Below are positions 37,564-45,069 of a DNA stretch of 64,000 nucleotides, one piece after another; the first letter of the stretch is position 1; every line of letters begins with the position of its first letter. The notes beneath the pieces were generated by a model, which was given only the letters and a program-made list of their open reading frames with translations, had not been told where the DNA came from and did not search any database. The position numbers and the translations under genes are program-made. The stretch comes from Tahibacter aquaticus (GTDB lineage Bacteria > Pseudomonadota > Gammaproteobacteria > Xanthomonadales > Rhodanobacteraceae). The stretch is taken from contig NZ_SNZH01000006.1 of NCBI RefSeq assembly GCF_004363655.1, positions 186,001 through 250,000 of the forward strand. Direction: 5' to 3'.

Positions 37564-38073
37564 TTTCTTGCCTCGTCCCAGTTGTGAGTCGACATACATT
37601 ACGAATATTCGACCGAATGGTGGGTCGATGAGGATGCGTCAAGTCCACGTGCAGCCAATCAACCAGTTGTTGAATGCGGGCACCTCGAAGCAAATTCGGG
37701 CGGGCGAGTCTTGCTGGGGTCGCGGGGCGCGGCTACTTGGTTTTGCGATTGTGGCATCGTTTGCGAAGCTCAATCTCATTGAGGGACAAATCCACGCCCT
37801 TGACGCTAGCTGCCGCGAGTACAACAATCCTCTCGTTGCCGCCAATTCGGCAACCGGGCTTGGCAGCCCGATCTAGGCGCACACCGCGCCGCATCATTTC
37901 CGGCGTTTTTTTTCGCCCGGAATTTTTGTGGCGTCGTCTGCCGATTTCTGGCGGCGGTGTGTGGGGAGCCGCAAGGCTCGCCGGTCCTAGCCGGTCTGCC
38001 AACCCGCACACCGTTCGCCACCCTTTCTTTCGTTTCTGTTCCGGGTGGCGACTCCACGCAAAGGGAGTTGTCC
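37564..38073. other. Non-coding stretch with leader hairpin
   Basis: A 510-bp region. The left part is of mixed composition with no convincing gene. The right part forms the leader of the short ORF at 38074: an 8-bp stem CGCCACCC (38016-38023) / GGGTGGCG (38043-38050) encloses a pyrimidine-rich loop. Confidence 0.45.
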
Positions 38074-38172
38074 ATGGAAGACCGGTATGCGTGTTGCGGG
38101 CTCTGTCTGAGGCCCGGTTGCTTTGTCCGCGTTGGCGGCGTTGTTCCCTTCTCCGGGAGGTGCGCGCCATGA
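38074..38172 (+). CDS. Cys-rich 32-residue upstream ORF, coupled to the next gene
   Basis: A short ORF with its own Shine-Dalgarno (GGGAG, 6 nt) encoding MEDRYACCGLCLRPGCFVRV and then about a dozen more residues, with Cys at 7, 8, 11, 16 and 29. Its TGA overlaps the ATG of the 92-residue gene at 38169 (ATGA). It may be a leader peptide that couples translation, or a real small protein. No family recognised. Confidence 0.55.
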   Translation: MEDRYACCGLCLRPGCFVRVGGVVPFSGRCAP

Positions 38173-38447
38173 CCCGCCAAGGTTCGTTTTTCCCCCTGCG
38201 TCGCGATGTGTCATCGGCCGAGCCGGTGATGTTTGCGTATGTGCTGGATACGCCGGCGCAGCGCGAGGCGTTGTACGAGGAAATCCTTGATCGCATCGCG
38301 GCTATCCAGGCCATCAGCGAGACGGTGGCGCTGGCGCAGCTGGAAGCGCCGGATGCGCGCTCGCATGGCGGCATTCTGGATGCGTTGGCGATTCTTTCGC
38401 GCGATGTGCGCGGGCTGGTGGAAGCCTGTATCCATCCGGGGCCGTGA
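38169..38447 (+). CDS. Small helical protein of unknown function
   Basis: A 92-residue protein behind a good ribosome binding site (GGGAGG, 7 nt) that lies inside the upstream ORF. Two predicted helices (PAQREALYEEILDRIAAIQA, GGILDALAILSRDVRGLVEA) follow a basic start (MTRQGSFFPLRRDV). The layout resembles small DUF3077/DUF6124-like proteins, but the match is not good enough to assign. Probably translated only after the Cys-rich ORF. Confidence 0.6.
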   Translation: MTRQGSFFPLRRDVSSAEPVMFAYVLDTPAQREALYEEILDRIAAIQAISETVALAQLEAPDARSHGGILDALAILSRDVRGLVEACIHPGP

Positions 38448-38512
38448 GTCCCCTTGCCGGGGCGGTGCTGCGCCGCTCCGGCTTTTGTCACGGCGCGCGC
38501 ATGCTGCGGCAA

Positions 38513-38613
38513 ACACCATCCCCATCCCGGCCTGTCCGGCCCGTCGGGCGTTCAGAGTGATCAGAACCTGTGGTTCTGAGCGATCACTCTTCACCCCCTT
38601 GAAGGGGAAGGAG
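38513..38613 (+). repeat. Dispersed hairpin repeat B, copy 1
   Basis: A CCATCCCCATCCC start, the block GTCGGGCGTTCAG, a hairpin AGAGTGATC-AGAACC / GGTTCT-GATCACTCT (38554-38590), then TTCACCCCCTTGAAGGGG. The same order occurs at 54631, with a different but equally complementary outer stem. Confidence 0.7.
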
Positions 38614-38711
38614 AAATGCAAACCAGTCCCAGCGGGGTGGGCGGAATGCCCCACTTTTGACGAGAAAAGCAGTCCGGTCCCACCGGGGTCGGAAAGACTT
38701 CTGACCGGGTC

Positions 38712-39026
38712 GTTGCGACTTTTTTGTCCAACGGAAGCGGTTTCTACTACCCCGGAGCGGCTTTCGACCGGCTCGTTGCGACTTTTTTGTCCAACGGAAG
38801 CGGTTTTTACTACCCCGGAGCGACTTTCGACCGGGTCGTTGCGACTTTTTTGTTCAACGGAGGCGGTTTCTACTACCCCGGAACGACTTTCGACGGGGTC
38901 GTTGCGACTTTTTTGTTCAACCGAAGCGCTTTCTACTGCTCCGGAGCGGCTTTCGACCGGGTCGTTGCGACTTTTTTCCCTTCCGGAAGCGGTTTCCACT
39001 ACGCCGGAGCGACTTTCGACCGGGTA
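38712..39026. repeat. Minisatellite: five tandem 63-bp units
   Basis: Direct repeats begin at 38712, 38775, 38838, 38901 and 38964, each starting GTTGCGACTTTTTT and containing CGGTTTCTACTACCCCGGAG. No spacers separate them, so it is not CRISPR. The period is a multiple of three, so several frames stay open on both strands and encode 21-residue repeats (plus strand: NGSGFYYPGAAFDR; minus strand: VESRSGVVETAS). None has a ribosome binding site, so I call it non-coding. Confidence 0.85.
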
Positions 39027-39132
39027 GCCGCTGTTCGCCGCGGGTGGCGACCGGGGTAGGGCGCCAACCGCAGGGTGCTGGACTGCCGGCGATGCCCGCC
39101 GCGCCACAACCGGCGCGACGGGCACGGTTGCG

Positions 39133-39702
39133 TTACGTATTGTCGTCGTCGGTCTCAGGCGTGTCCTTCTCCTTGGCCGAGCCGGTTTTCTTGCCCTTGG
39201 CGGCGGCCGCTTCTTCGGTCGGTTTGCGGCGCTTCTTGGCGAAGCGTACGGACAGTTCCTTGCGCAGGCTGTCCAGGCCCTGGCCCAGGCCGGCTTTGTC
39301 CATGATGCCGTAGCCGGCCAGGCACAGCATGTAGACGTCGCTGCCCAGGGCGGCGTGGGTATCGCTGCCGCGTTCGGCCAGGCGTTCCAGCCGCTCCAGC
39401 CGCGGTATCAGCTGGTTGAGTGCGAGCAGGTCGTTGCGCGCTTCGGCCACGTCGAGCACGGGCGGAATCAGGTTGGCGTTCTGTTCCATCATGCGCAGGG
39501 TTTTTTCGCAGAAGGGCTGCGTGATGTCGCCCATGCGGTTGATGCTGCGGCGTTCGGCGGGTGTCAGTGCGATGAAATTGGCGAAGACGGTTTCGAGCTG
39601 GTCGATGGCGGCGTCGGCGGCGGCCAGCTGTTCGTCGGTGTAGCTGATGGAGACGAGATTCTGCGTCACGGCATACTCCAGGCGAGTCAAAGAAAGTTCC
39701 AT
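39133..39702 (-). CDS. Helical protein of unknown function with Lys/Glu-rich tail
   Basis: A 189-residue soluble protein. The ATG at 39702 gives MELSLTRLEYAVTQNLVSIS; upstream in-frame codons run through a perfect hairpin and are rejected. Predicted long helices (TDEQLAAADAAIDQLETVFA, LLALNQLIPRLERLERLAER) are followed by a low-complexity charged tail (KKRRKPTEEAAAAKGKK...TPETDDDNT). No family recognised. The hairpin at 39730-39766 lies in its leader and is a candidate control element. Confidence 0.65.
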   Translation of the reverse strand: MELSLTRLEYAVTQNLVSISYTDEQLAAADAAIDQLETVFANFIALTPAERRSINRMGDITQPFCEKTLRMMEQNANLIPPVLDVAEARNDLLALNQLIPRLERLERLAERGSDTHAALGSDVYMLCLAGYGIMDKAGLGQGLDSLRKELSVRFAKKRRKPTEEAAAAKGKKTGSAKEKDTPETDDDNT

Positions 39703-40484
39703 TTTTTGAGCAATCGCCCCTGACGACTGCGTGTGCAAGAAATCCACAAGGGATTTCTTGCACACGTTGTAAACTTTATGCAGTCGCTGCAAACATACGC
39801 AATTCAACGGTACGCAGGTGTTCAATTCTGCTTTTGCATAAGCCATCCCTGGGCGTAGCGAAGCCAACGGATCGCCGCTTCGGAACGCTGCAGTGCCGTG
39901 GCGGCGACGGCGGTCCAGGTGCGGCACGCGGGGGCTATCCCCGCCGCGGCAGCCGCTGCAAACAGCGGCAGCCGTACGGTGCGAGGAGAATGACTTGAGC
40001 GGTGTTGCAGGGCGGCCCCGGCATCGCTGATGCCGCACGGCGGCAGTGCTGGCGGCCGATGCGCCGCCGCCGCGCGAAACGGCGGGTAGCACGATGGGGC
40101 AACGCGGGCTTGGGGGGAAACGCGGTGCGCTGCGTCTACCGCAAGTGGATACGCAATCGGGGTGGGGGCATCGTCAGTATCGAGCCGATCCCGGTGGCCG
40201 GGCGTGCCGACGAACTGCCGCAGGGAGAATCTGCAGCGCCGCCTGCAGGACGGTCGCCACAACGCGATGGCCTGCAACGGAGATCGACAACGCGGTGCGG
40301 CGTTTTCCATAAAGTCAAAAAAATTCGCCGGTCGCGACGCTCTGGCCGGGTATCGCCAAAAACCCGAAGCGGTGGGGAAGGATTCGTGTGCGCCACGGAT
40401 GCGGCCTGCTGTTGCCTGGAATCTGCTGCTGCTGTGTGGATGGTGTCTGCTGCTCCGATGGGTCTAGCTGAAGGAACTGGCGTC
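39703..40484. other. Region with leader hairpin and duplicated block, copy 1
   Basis: The first 65 bp are the leader of the gene at 39133. From about 39873 the DNA is clearly related to 44115-44696 (shared CGCTTCGGAACGCTG, GGCTTGGGGGGAAACGCG, GCATCGTCAGT, GTTTTCCATAAAG, CAAAAACCCGAAGCGG). Frames in the two copies are not conserved: a single-base indel after the candidate ATG shifts them. I therefore regard it as non-coding leader DNA of the small ORF that follows. Confidence 0.55.
39730..39766. promoter_or_regulatory. Perfect 16-bp inverted repeat in the leader of the gene at 39133
   Basis: CGTGTGCAAGAAATCC / GGATTTCTTGCACACG with a 5-nt loop (ACAAG), 28 bp before the start codon on the minus strand. 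A possible minus-strand promoter (TTGCGT, 16 nt, CATAAA) lies just upstream, so the repeat would sit at the transcript start, a typical operator position. Confidence 0.6.
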
Positions 40485-40766
40485 ATGTATCGCATCCCTG
40501 ATATGCCCCGAGTCATGAATACCGGCCACCGGCCGTGCCTGCAGCGCGTGGCGGCTTATCGCCGCCTGGGCTATCGCGTCGCCGTCGAAGGAACGTCGGC
40601 CACGCCGTTGCGCTGGACGGTATTCCGCCCCGGGCTACGCACCGTATCCGCGTCGGGCATCGTTGCCACGCGCGAAGCCGCGATCGACGCGGCGAATGGG
40701 TGGATCCGCCAGGACGTCGAGACGAAGCGGGCGGCTGCAGCGGCCCGGGTATTCGCCTCGCACTGA
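40485..40766 (+). CDS. Small basic protein upstream of tandem exported protein 1
   Basis: A 93-residue protein with AAGGA 9 nt before the ATG. Contains RVAAYRRLGYRVAVEGTSAT, then PLRWTVFRPGLRTV and ATREAAIDAANGWIRQDVE, which looks like a small alpha/beta fold. No family recognised. A frameshifted copy lies upstream of the third tandem protein (44697-44984), and only its last five codons remain upstream of the second. That spread argues it was part of the ancestral duplicated unit. Confidence 0.55.
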   Translation: MYRIPDMPRVMNTGHRPCLQRVAAYRRLGYRVAVEGTSATPLRWTVFRPGLRTVSASGIVATREAAIDAANGWIRQDVETKRAAAAARVFASH

Positions 40767-40851
40767 ACGTGGTCACGCGTCACACCGGCCGGCAGCGCGT
40801 TGCCGCTACGCCTGCGAATGCCGGTTCATTCCTTGTCTGTTGGAGTTTGCG
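40752..40851 (+). repeat. Conserved 100-nt leader of tandem exported protein 1
   Basis: From TTCGCCTCGCACTGA to the start codon, this leader is nearly identical to 42480-42579 and 44970-45069. It contains GTGGTCACGCGTCAC and the ribosome binding site TTGGAG. The exact 100-nt length in all three copies shows that they share one expression signal. Confidence 0.85.
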
Positions 40852-42375
40852 ATGAAAAGAAATGTACTCAACGCCGCGATTGCCGCGGGTCTGTTTGCGG
40901 TCGCCGGTACGGGCGGTAGCGCGAAGGCGGTCGAGCTGAGCCCCGACGGCACCGGCCAGGTGCTGATCTATCCCTATTACACGGTCAACCGGCAGCAGAC
41001 GACCCTCATCACGGTGGTCAACGGGACCAATGTCGCGAAGGCGGTGCGGGTGCGTTTCCTCGAGGGCTATAACGCGCGCGAGGTGCTGGACTTCAACCTG
41101 TTCCTGTCGGAGTACGACGTCTGGACGGCCACCGTATTCGCGCTGACCGACGCCGGGCAGGCGGGCGATGGCGCCGCCGTCACCACGACCGACCGTAGCT
41201 GTACCGCTCCACACAAGGACGTGTGGAGCGGAGCGCTCGGTACCGGCCGTCCGTACCAGGAGTTCCTGTCGTTCGGATATATCGGCCCGCATCAGGACAC
41301 CGGGCCGACGGGCATCGCACGGACGCGCGAAGGCTATGTCGAGATCGTGCAGATGGCCGACCTCAGCGGAGCGCTGAGCACGGCAGTGACGCACGCCAGT
41401 GGGACTCCGCGCAATTGCGGCGCCGTGCAGACCATCGATCCGGCCAACCCCCAGCTTCTGCCGCCGACCGGCGGACTGTTCGGCGCGGGTGGCATCGTCA
41501 ATGTCGCACAGGGAACGTTCTATACCTACAACGCCGATGCGATCGGCGGCTTCAGCAAGGCCGTGCTGTATGAGGACCCCGCGGCGCCCACTTCCACGCC
41601 GTCGCTGGCGCAGGCGAACACGGCGCCCGGCGTGGCAACGGCCTATGTATTCGATGCGGCCGGCGAGCAGTTCCGCTCGGACTACCCGGTCTCGGGCCAG
41701 CCCAGCCGGGCGATCGATGCGGTTTCCGCGGTGTTCATGGCGTCTACCCTGCTCAACGAATACAACGTCGATTCGGCTGTCGGATCGAATACCGACTGGG
41801 TCGTGACGTTTCCGACCAAGCGCTTCTATGTCGATCCGGAAATCCTGGGCGTGGCGCTGGGCAGTGCCGGTGCCCTGCCGCCGTTCACTTTCACGTTCGG
41901 CCAGCCGTCCACGGTCAACGGATTCTCGGTCAACGGCGACGGGCGGTCCTGCAGCCAGGTTGCGTTTTTGCCGTTCGATCGCGAATCAGGCCGTCCGACC
42001 GGTAATCCTCCCGGTTTTCCGGGTACGCCGACACCGATTCCCGTGCTGTGCACTTCGGTCAATGTCATCAGCATGGGCAACAGTTCAACGCCGCCGGTCG
42101 AATCGGCGGTGCTGGGGTCCCGGCTGCATACCAACCTGCGACCGTTCAGCAGCAGTGGCTGGCTGCGCCTCACGCTGGAGACAACGGCGCAGCCGCATGC
42201 ACTGCGCGCGTCGAGCGACGGCGACGTGTACAGCGGCTTGCCGGCAACCGGGTTCCAGGCGGTGAACTACGTCAACGCCAATTTGACGCCGGGCGTATTG
42301 TCGAACTACAGCGGAGCGTTCCGGCATCGCGCGGTGAGGGCCTGCGCGAATGCGGTTTCGGGCAGCTGTCCTTGA
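40852..42375 (+). CDS. Exported protein of a tandem three-copy family, copy 1
   Basis: A 507-residue exported protein. TTGGAG lies 7 nt before the ATG; signal peptide about 1-28. The mature start VELSPDGTGQVLIYPYYTVN begins a conserved domain that continues with VRVRFLEGYNAREVLDFNLF and LSEYDVWTATVFAL. This belongs to an unnamed group of proteobacterial surface proteins recognised by their 'GQVLIYPYYT' start. Beta-rich throughout, with a few cysteines and the end RACANAVSGSCP. No enzyme motif is visible. Two paralogues follow in the same orientation at very high identity. Confidence 0.82.
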   Translation: MKRNVLNAAIAAGLFAVAGTGGSAKAVELSPDGTGQVLIYPYYTVNRQQTTLITVVNGTNVAKAVRVRFLEGYNAREVLDFNLFLSEYDVWTATVFALTDAGQAGDGAAVTTTDRSCTAPHKDVWSGALGTGRPYQEFLSFGYIGPHQDTGPTGIARTREGYVEIVQMADLSGALSTAVTHASGTPRNCGAVQTIDPANPQLLPPTGGLFGAGGIVNVAQGTFYTYNADAIGGFSKAVLYEDPAAPTSTPSLAQANTAPGVATAYVFDAAGEQFRSDYPVSGQPSRAIDAVSAVFMASTLLNEYNVDSAVGSNTDWVVTFPTKRFYVDPEILGVALGSAGALPPFTFTFGQPSTVNGFSVNGDGRSCSQVAFLPFDRESGRPTGNPPGFPGTPTPIPVLCTSVNVISMGNSSTPPVESAVLGSRLHTNLRPFSSSGWLRLTLETTAQPHALRASSDGDVYSGLPATGFQAVNYVNANLTPGVLSNYSGAFRHRAVRACANAVSGSCP

Positions 42376-42402
42376 TGGCTGCGGTATCCACTTTGTACTG
42401 AG

Positions 42403-42479
42403 CGAAACGCCGCTGCCGCCGTCGTAGCGAAACGGCACTGCCGGATGGCTGGCGTTGCGGGAAATCGCGCGGGCCGGTT
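42403..42479 (+). repeat. Dispersed hairpin repeat R, copy 2 (truncated)
   Basis: Matches the first ~75 bp of copies 1 and 3 (core CCGCCGTCGTAGCGAAACGG, then GAAATCGCGCGGGCCGG) but breaks off in the left arm of the GC hairpin and runs straight into the 100-nt leader of tandem protein 2. Confidence 0.75.
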
Positions 42480-42579
42480 TTCGCCTTGCACTGAGCGTGG
42501 TCACGCGTCACAACGACCGGCAGCACGTCGCCGCCACGCCTGGGAATGCTGGTTCATTCCTTGCCTGTTGGAGTTTGCG
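42480..42579 (+). repeat. Conserved 100-nt leader of tandem exported protein 2
   Basis: Same leader as at 40752. It begins TTCGCCTTGCACTGA, which reads as the final codons of the small ORF that precedes copy 1; the rest of that ORF is missing here. Confidence 0.85.
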
Positions 42580-44097
42580 ATGAAAAGAAATGTACTCAAC
42601 GCCGCGATGGCGGCGTGTGTGATGGCGGTCGCCGGCACGGGCGGCAGCGCGAAGGCGGTCGAGCTGAGCGCCGATGGTATCGGCCAGGTGCTGATCTATC
42701 CCTATTACACGGTCAACCGGCAGCAGCAGACCCTCATCACGGTGGTCAATGGGACCAGCGTCGCGAAGGCGGTGCGGGTGCGTTTCCTCGAGGGCTATAA
42801 CGCGCGCGAGGTGCTGGACTTCAACCTGTTCCTGTCGGAGTACGACGTCTGGACGGCCACCGTATTCGCGCTGACCGACGCCGGGCGGGCGGGCGATGGC
42901 GCCGCCATCTTCACGACCGATCGTAGCTGTACCGCTCCGGACAAGGCCGAGTGGTCCGGCTCGCTCGGTACCGGCCGTCCATTCCAGGAATTCCTGCCGG
43001 TCGCGTATACCGGCCCGCATCAGGACACCGGGCCGACGGGTATCGCGCGGACACGCGAAGGCCATGTCGAGATACTGCAGATGGCCGACCTCAGCGGAGC
43101 GCTGCGCACGGCAGTGACGCACACCGCTGGGGTTCCGCCGAATTGCAACGCCGTCCAATCGATCGACCCGGCCGATACCGATCTGCTGCCGCCGACCGGT
43201 GGACTGTTCGGCGCGGGTGGCATCGTCAATGTCGCAGAGGGAACTTTCTTTTCCTACAACGCCGATGCGATCGGCGGCTTCAGCAAGGTCGTGCTGTATT
43301 CGGACCACACAGAGCCCGCCCCGTCGCTGGCGCAGGCGAACACGGCGCCCGGCGTGGCAACGGCCTATGTATTCGATGCGGCCGGCGAGCAGTTCCGCTC
43401 GGACTACCCGACCTCGGGCCAGCCCAGCCGGGCGATCGATGCGGTTTCCGCGGTGTTCATGGCGTCTACCCTGCTCAACGAATACAACGTCGATTCGGCT
43501 GTCGGATCGAATACCGACTGGGTTGTGACGTTTCCGACCAAGCGCTTCTATGTCGATCCGGAAATTCTGGGACTGCCGCTGGGCAGTGCCGGTGCCCTGC
43601 CGCCGTTCAATTTCACGTTCGGCCAGCCGTCCACGGTCAACGGATTCTCGGTCAACGGCGACGGGCGGTCCTGCAGCCAGGTCGCGTTTCTGCGGTTGGA
43701 TCGCGAATCAGGCCGTCCGACCGGTAATCCTCCCGGTTTTCCGGGTACGCCGACACCGATTCCCGTGCTGTGTACGTCGGTCAACGTCATCAGCATGGTG
43801 AGCAGTTCCGCACCGCCGGTCGAATCCGCGGTGCTGGGGTCCCGGCTGCATACCAACCTGAAACCGTTCGACCAAGGTGGCTGGCTGCGCCTCACGCTGG
43901 AGACGACGACGCAGCGGCATGCACTGCGTGAGTCGAGCGACGGCGACGTGTACAGCGGCTTGCCGGCAACCGGCTTCCAGGCGGTGAACTACGTCAATGC
44001 CCATTTTGCGCCAGGCGTGTTGTCGAACTACAGCGGGGCGTTCCGGCATCGCGCGGTGAGGGCTTGCGCGAATGCGGTTTCGGGCAGCTGTCCTTGA
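42580..44097 (+). CDS. Exported protein of a tandem three-copy family, copy 2
   Basis: A 505-residue paralogue of copy 1 with the same leader, ribosome binding site, signal peptide (MKRNVLNAAMAACVMAVAGT) and domain layout. Differences are concentrated in two places: the segment after DTGPTGIARTREGHVEI, and the loop before SLAQANTAPG, which is two residues shorter (YSDHTEPAP). The last ~120 residues are almost unchanged. It lacks the upstream small ORF. Function unknown; probably surface-exposed or secreted. Confidence 0.82.
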   Translation: MKRNVLNAAMAACVMAVAGTGGSAKAVELSADGIGQVLIYPYYTVNRQQQTLITVVNGTSVAKAVRVRFLEGYNAREVLDFNLFLSEYDVWTATVFALTDAGRAGDGAAIFTTDRSCTAPDKAEWSGSLGTGRPFQEFLPVAYTGPHQDTGPTGIARTREGHVEILQMADLSGALRTAVTHTAGVPPNCNAVQSIDPADTDLLPPTGGLFGAGGIVNVAEGTFFSYNADAIGGFSKVVLYSDHTEPAPSLAQANTAPGVATAYVFDAAGEQFRSDYPTSGQPSRAIDAVSAVFMASTLLNEYNVDSAVGSNTDWVVTFPTKRFYVDPEILGLPLGSAGALPPFNFTFGQPSTVNGFSVNGDGRSCSQVAFLRLDRESGRPTGNPPGFPGTPTPIPVLCTSVNVISMVSSSAPPVESAVLGSRLHTNLKPFDQGGWLRLTLETTTQRHALRESSDGDVYSGLPATGFQAVNYVNAHFAPGVLSNYSGAFRHRAVRACANAVSGSCP

Positions 44098-44696
44098 TGG
44101 CTGCGGCATCCACGTTGCCGCTTCGGAACGCTGCTGTGCAGTGGCGGCGACAGCCGCTCAGGTGCTGCACCCGGGTCCCTGCTTAGCCGGAGCGGCAGCT
44201 GCAAATACGCTCGCGTACGGTGCGAGGAGACGGCCCTGCGCGGCGTTGGAGGGCGGACTCGGCATCGCTGACGTTGCACGGCGGCAGCGCGAAAAGACAG
44301 GTTGCACGATGTGGCAAAAAGGCTTGGGGGGAAACGCGGGTGGCTACGTCTATCGCAACAGAATACGTCATCGAGGCGGGGGCATCGTCAGTGTCGACGC
44401 GATCCCGCTGGCCGGGCATGCCGACGAACGACGGCATGGCCAATCCGCAGCGGCGCACGCAGGACGGTCACCGCCACGCGATAGCTTGCAAATAATACAA
44501 ATAACGTAATGCAGCGTTTTCCATAAAGCATCTGTTTTCTGATCGCGACGCCCCGGGTGGGTGTCGCCAAAAACCCGAAGCGGTTGGGAAGGATTCGTGC
44601 GCGCCACGGATACGGCGTGCTGTTGCCTGGAATCTGCTGCTGCTGTGCTGAGGGTGTCTGCTGCTCCGATGGGTCTGGCCGAAGGAACTGGCGTCA
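44098..44696. other. Duplicated non-coding block, copy 2
   Basis: Related to 39873-40484, starting near 44115. It includes an AT-rich patch (AAATAATACAAATAACG) not found in the first copy. ORFs here are not conserved between the copies, so I annotate no gene. Confidence 0.55.
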
Positions 44697-44984
44697 TGTA
44701 TCGCATCCCCGATAGGCCCCGAGTGTTGAATGCCGGCCGCCGGCCGCGGGCCACGCCTGCGGTGCGTGGCCGCTTGTCGCCGCGCGGGCTATCGCGTCGC
44801 CGTCGAAGCAACGCCGGCCACGCCGTTGCGCTGGACGGTATTCCGCCCCGGGCTGCGCACCGTATTCGCGCCGGGCATCGGTGCCACGCGCGAAGCCGCG
44901 ATCGACGCGGCGAATGGGGGGATCCGGCAGCACATCGAGACGACGCGGATGGCCGCAGCGACTCGGATATTCGCCTCGCACTGA
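44697..44984 (+). pseudogene. Frameshifted copy of the small ORF upstream of tandem protein 3
   Basis: Starts MYRIPDRPRVLNAGRRP as in the intact copy at 40485. A several-base insertion near 44745 (GCGGGCCAC in place of GTGCC) then shifts the frame. The remainder, RAGYRVAVEATPATPLRWTV through FASH, is preserved in the next frame to its stop at 44984. Translation as one protein is not possible without frameshifting. Confidence 0.65.
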
Positions 44985-45069
44985 GCGTGGTCACGCGTCA
45001 CACCGACCGGCAGCACGTCGCAGCCACGCCTGCGAATGCCGGTTCATTCCTTGCCTGTTGGAGTTTGCG
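44970..45069 (+). repeat. Conserved 100-nt leader of tandem exported protein 3
   Basis: Third copy of the leader at 40752 and 42480, again ending with GGAGTTTGCG directly before the ATG. Confidence 0.85.

Noticed and set aside
37733-38512. Minus-strand 259-residue ORF upstream of the nuclease
   Set aside because: Covers the leader and both small plus-strand ORFs, with Arg/Thr-rich composition; only its last ~35 residues look protein-like, too little for a call.
38712-39026. CRISPR-like array
   Set aside because: Units are contiguous 63-bp direct repeats without unique spacers and there are no cas genes.
38211-39125. Minus-strand 304-residue ORF over the minisatellite
   Set aside because: It runs antisense through the supported 92-residue gene, overlaps repeat B, and has no ribosome binding site; openness is explained by the period of the repeat.
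40002-40480. Possible conserved small gene starting near 40094 and 44309
   Set aside because: The two duplicates differ by a one-base indel just after the ATG, so the reading frame is not conserved.
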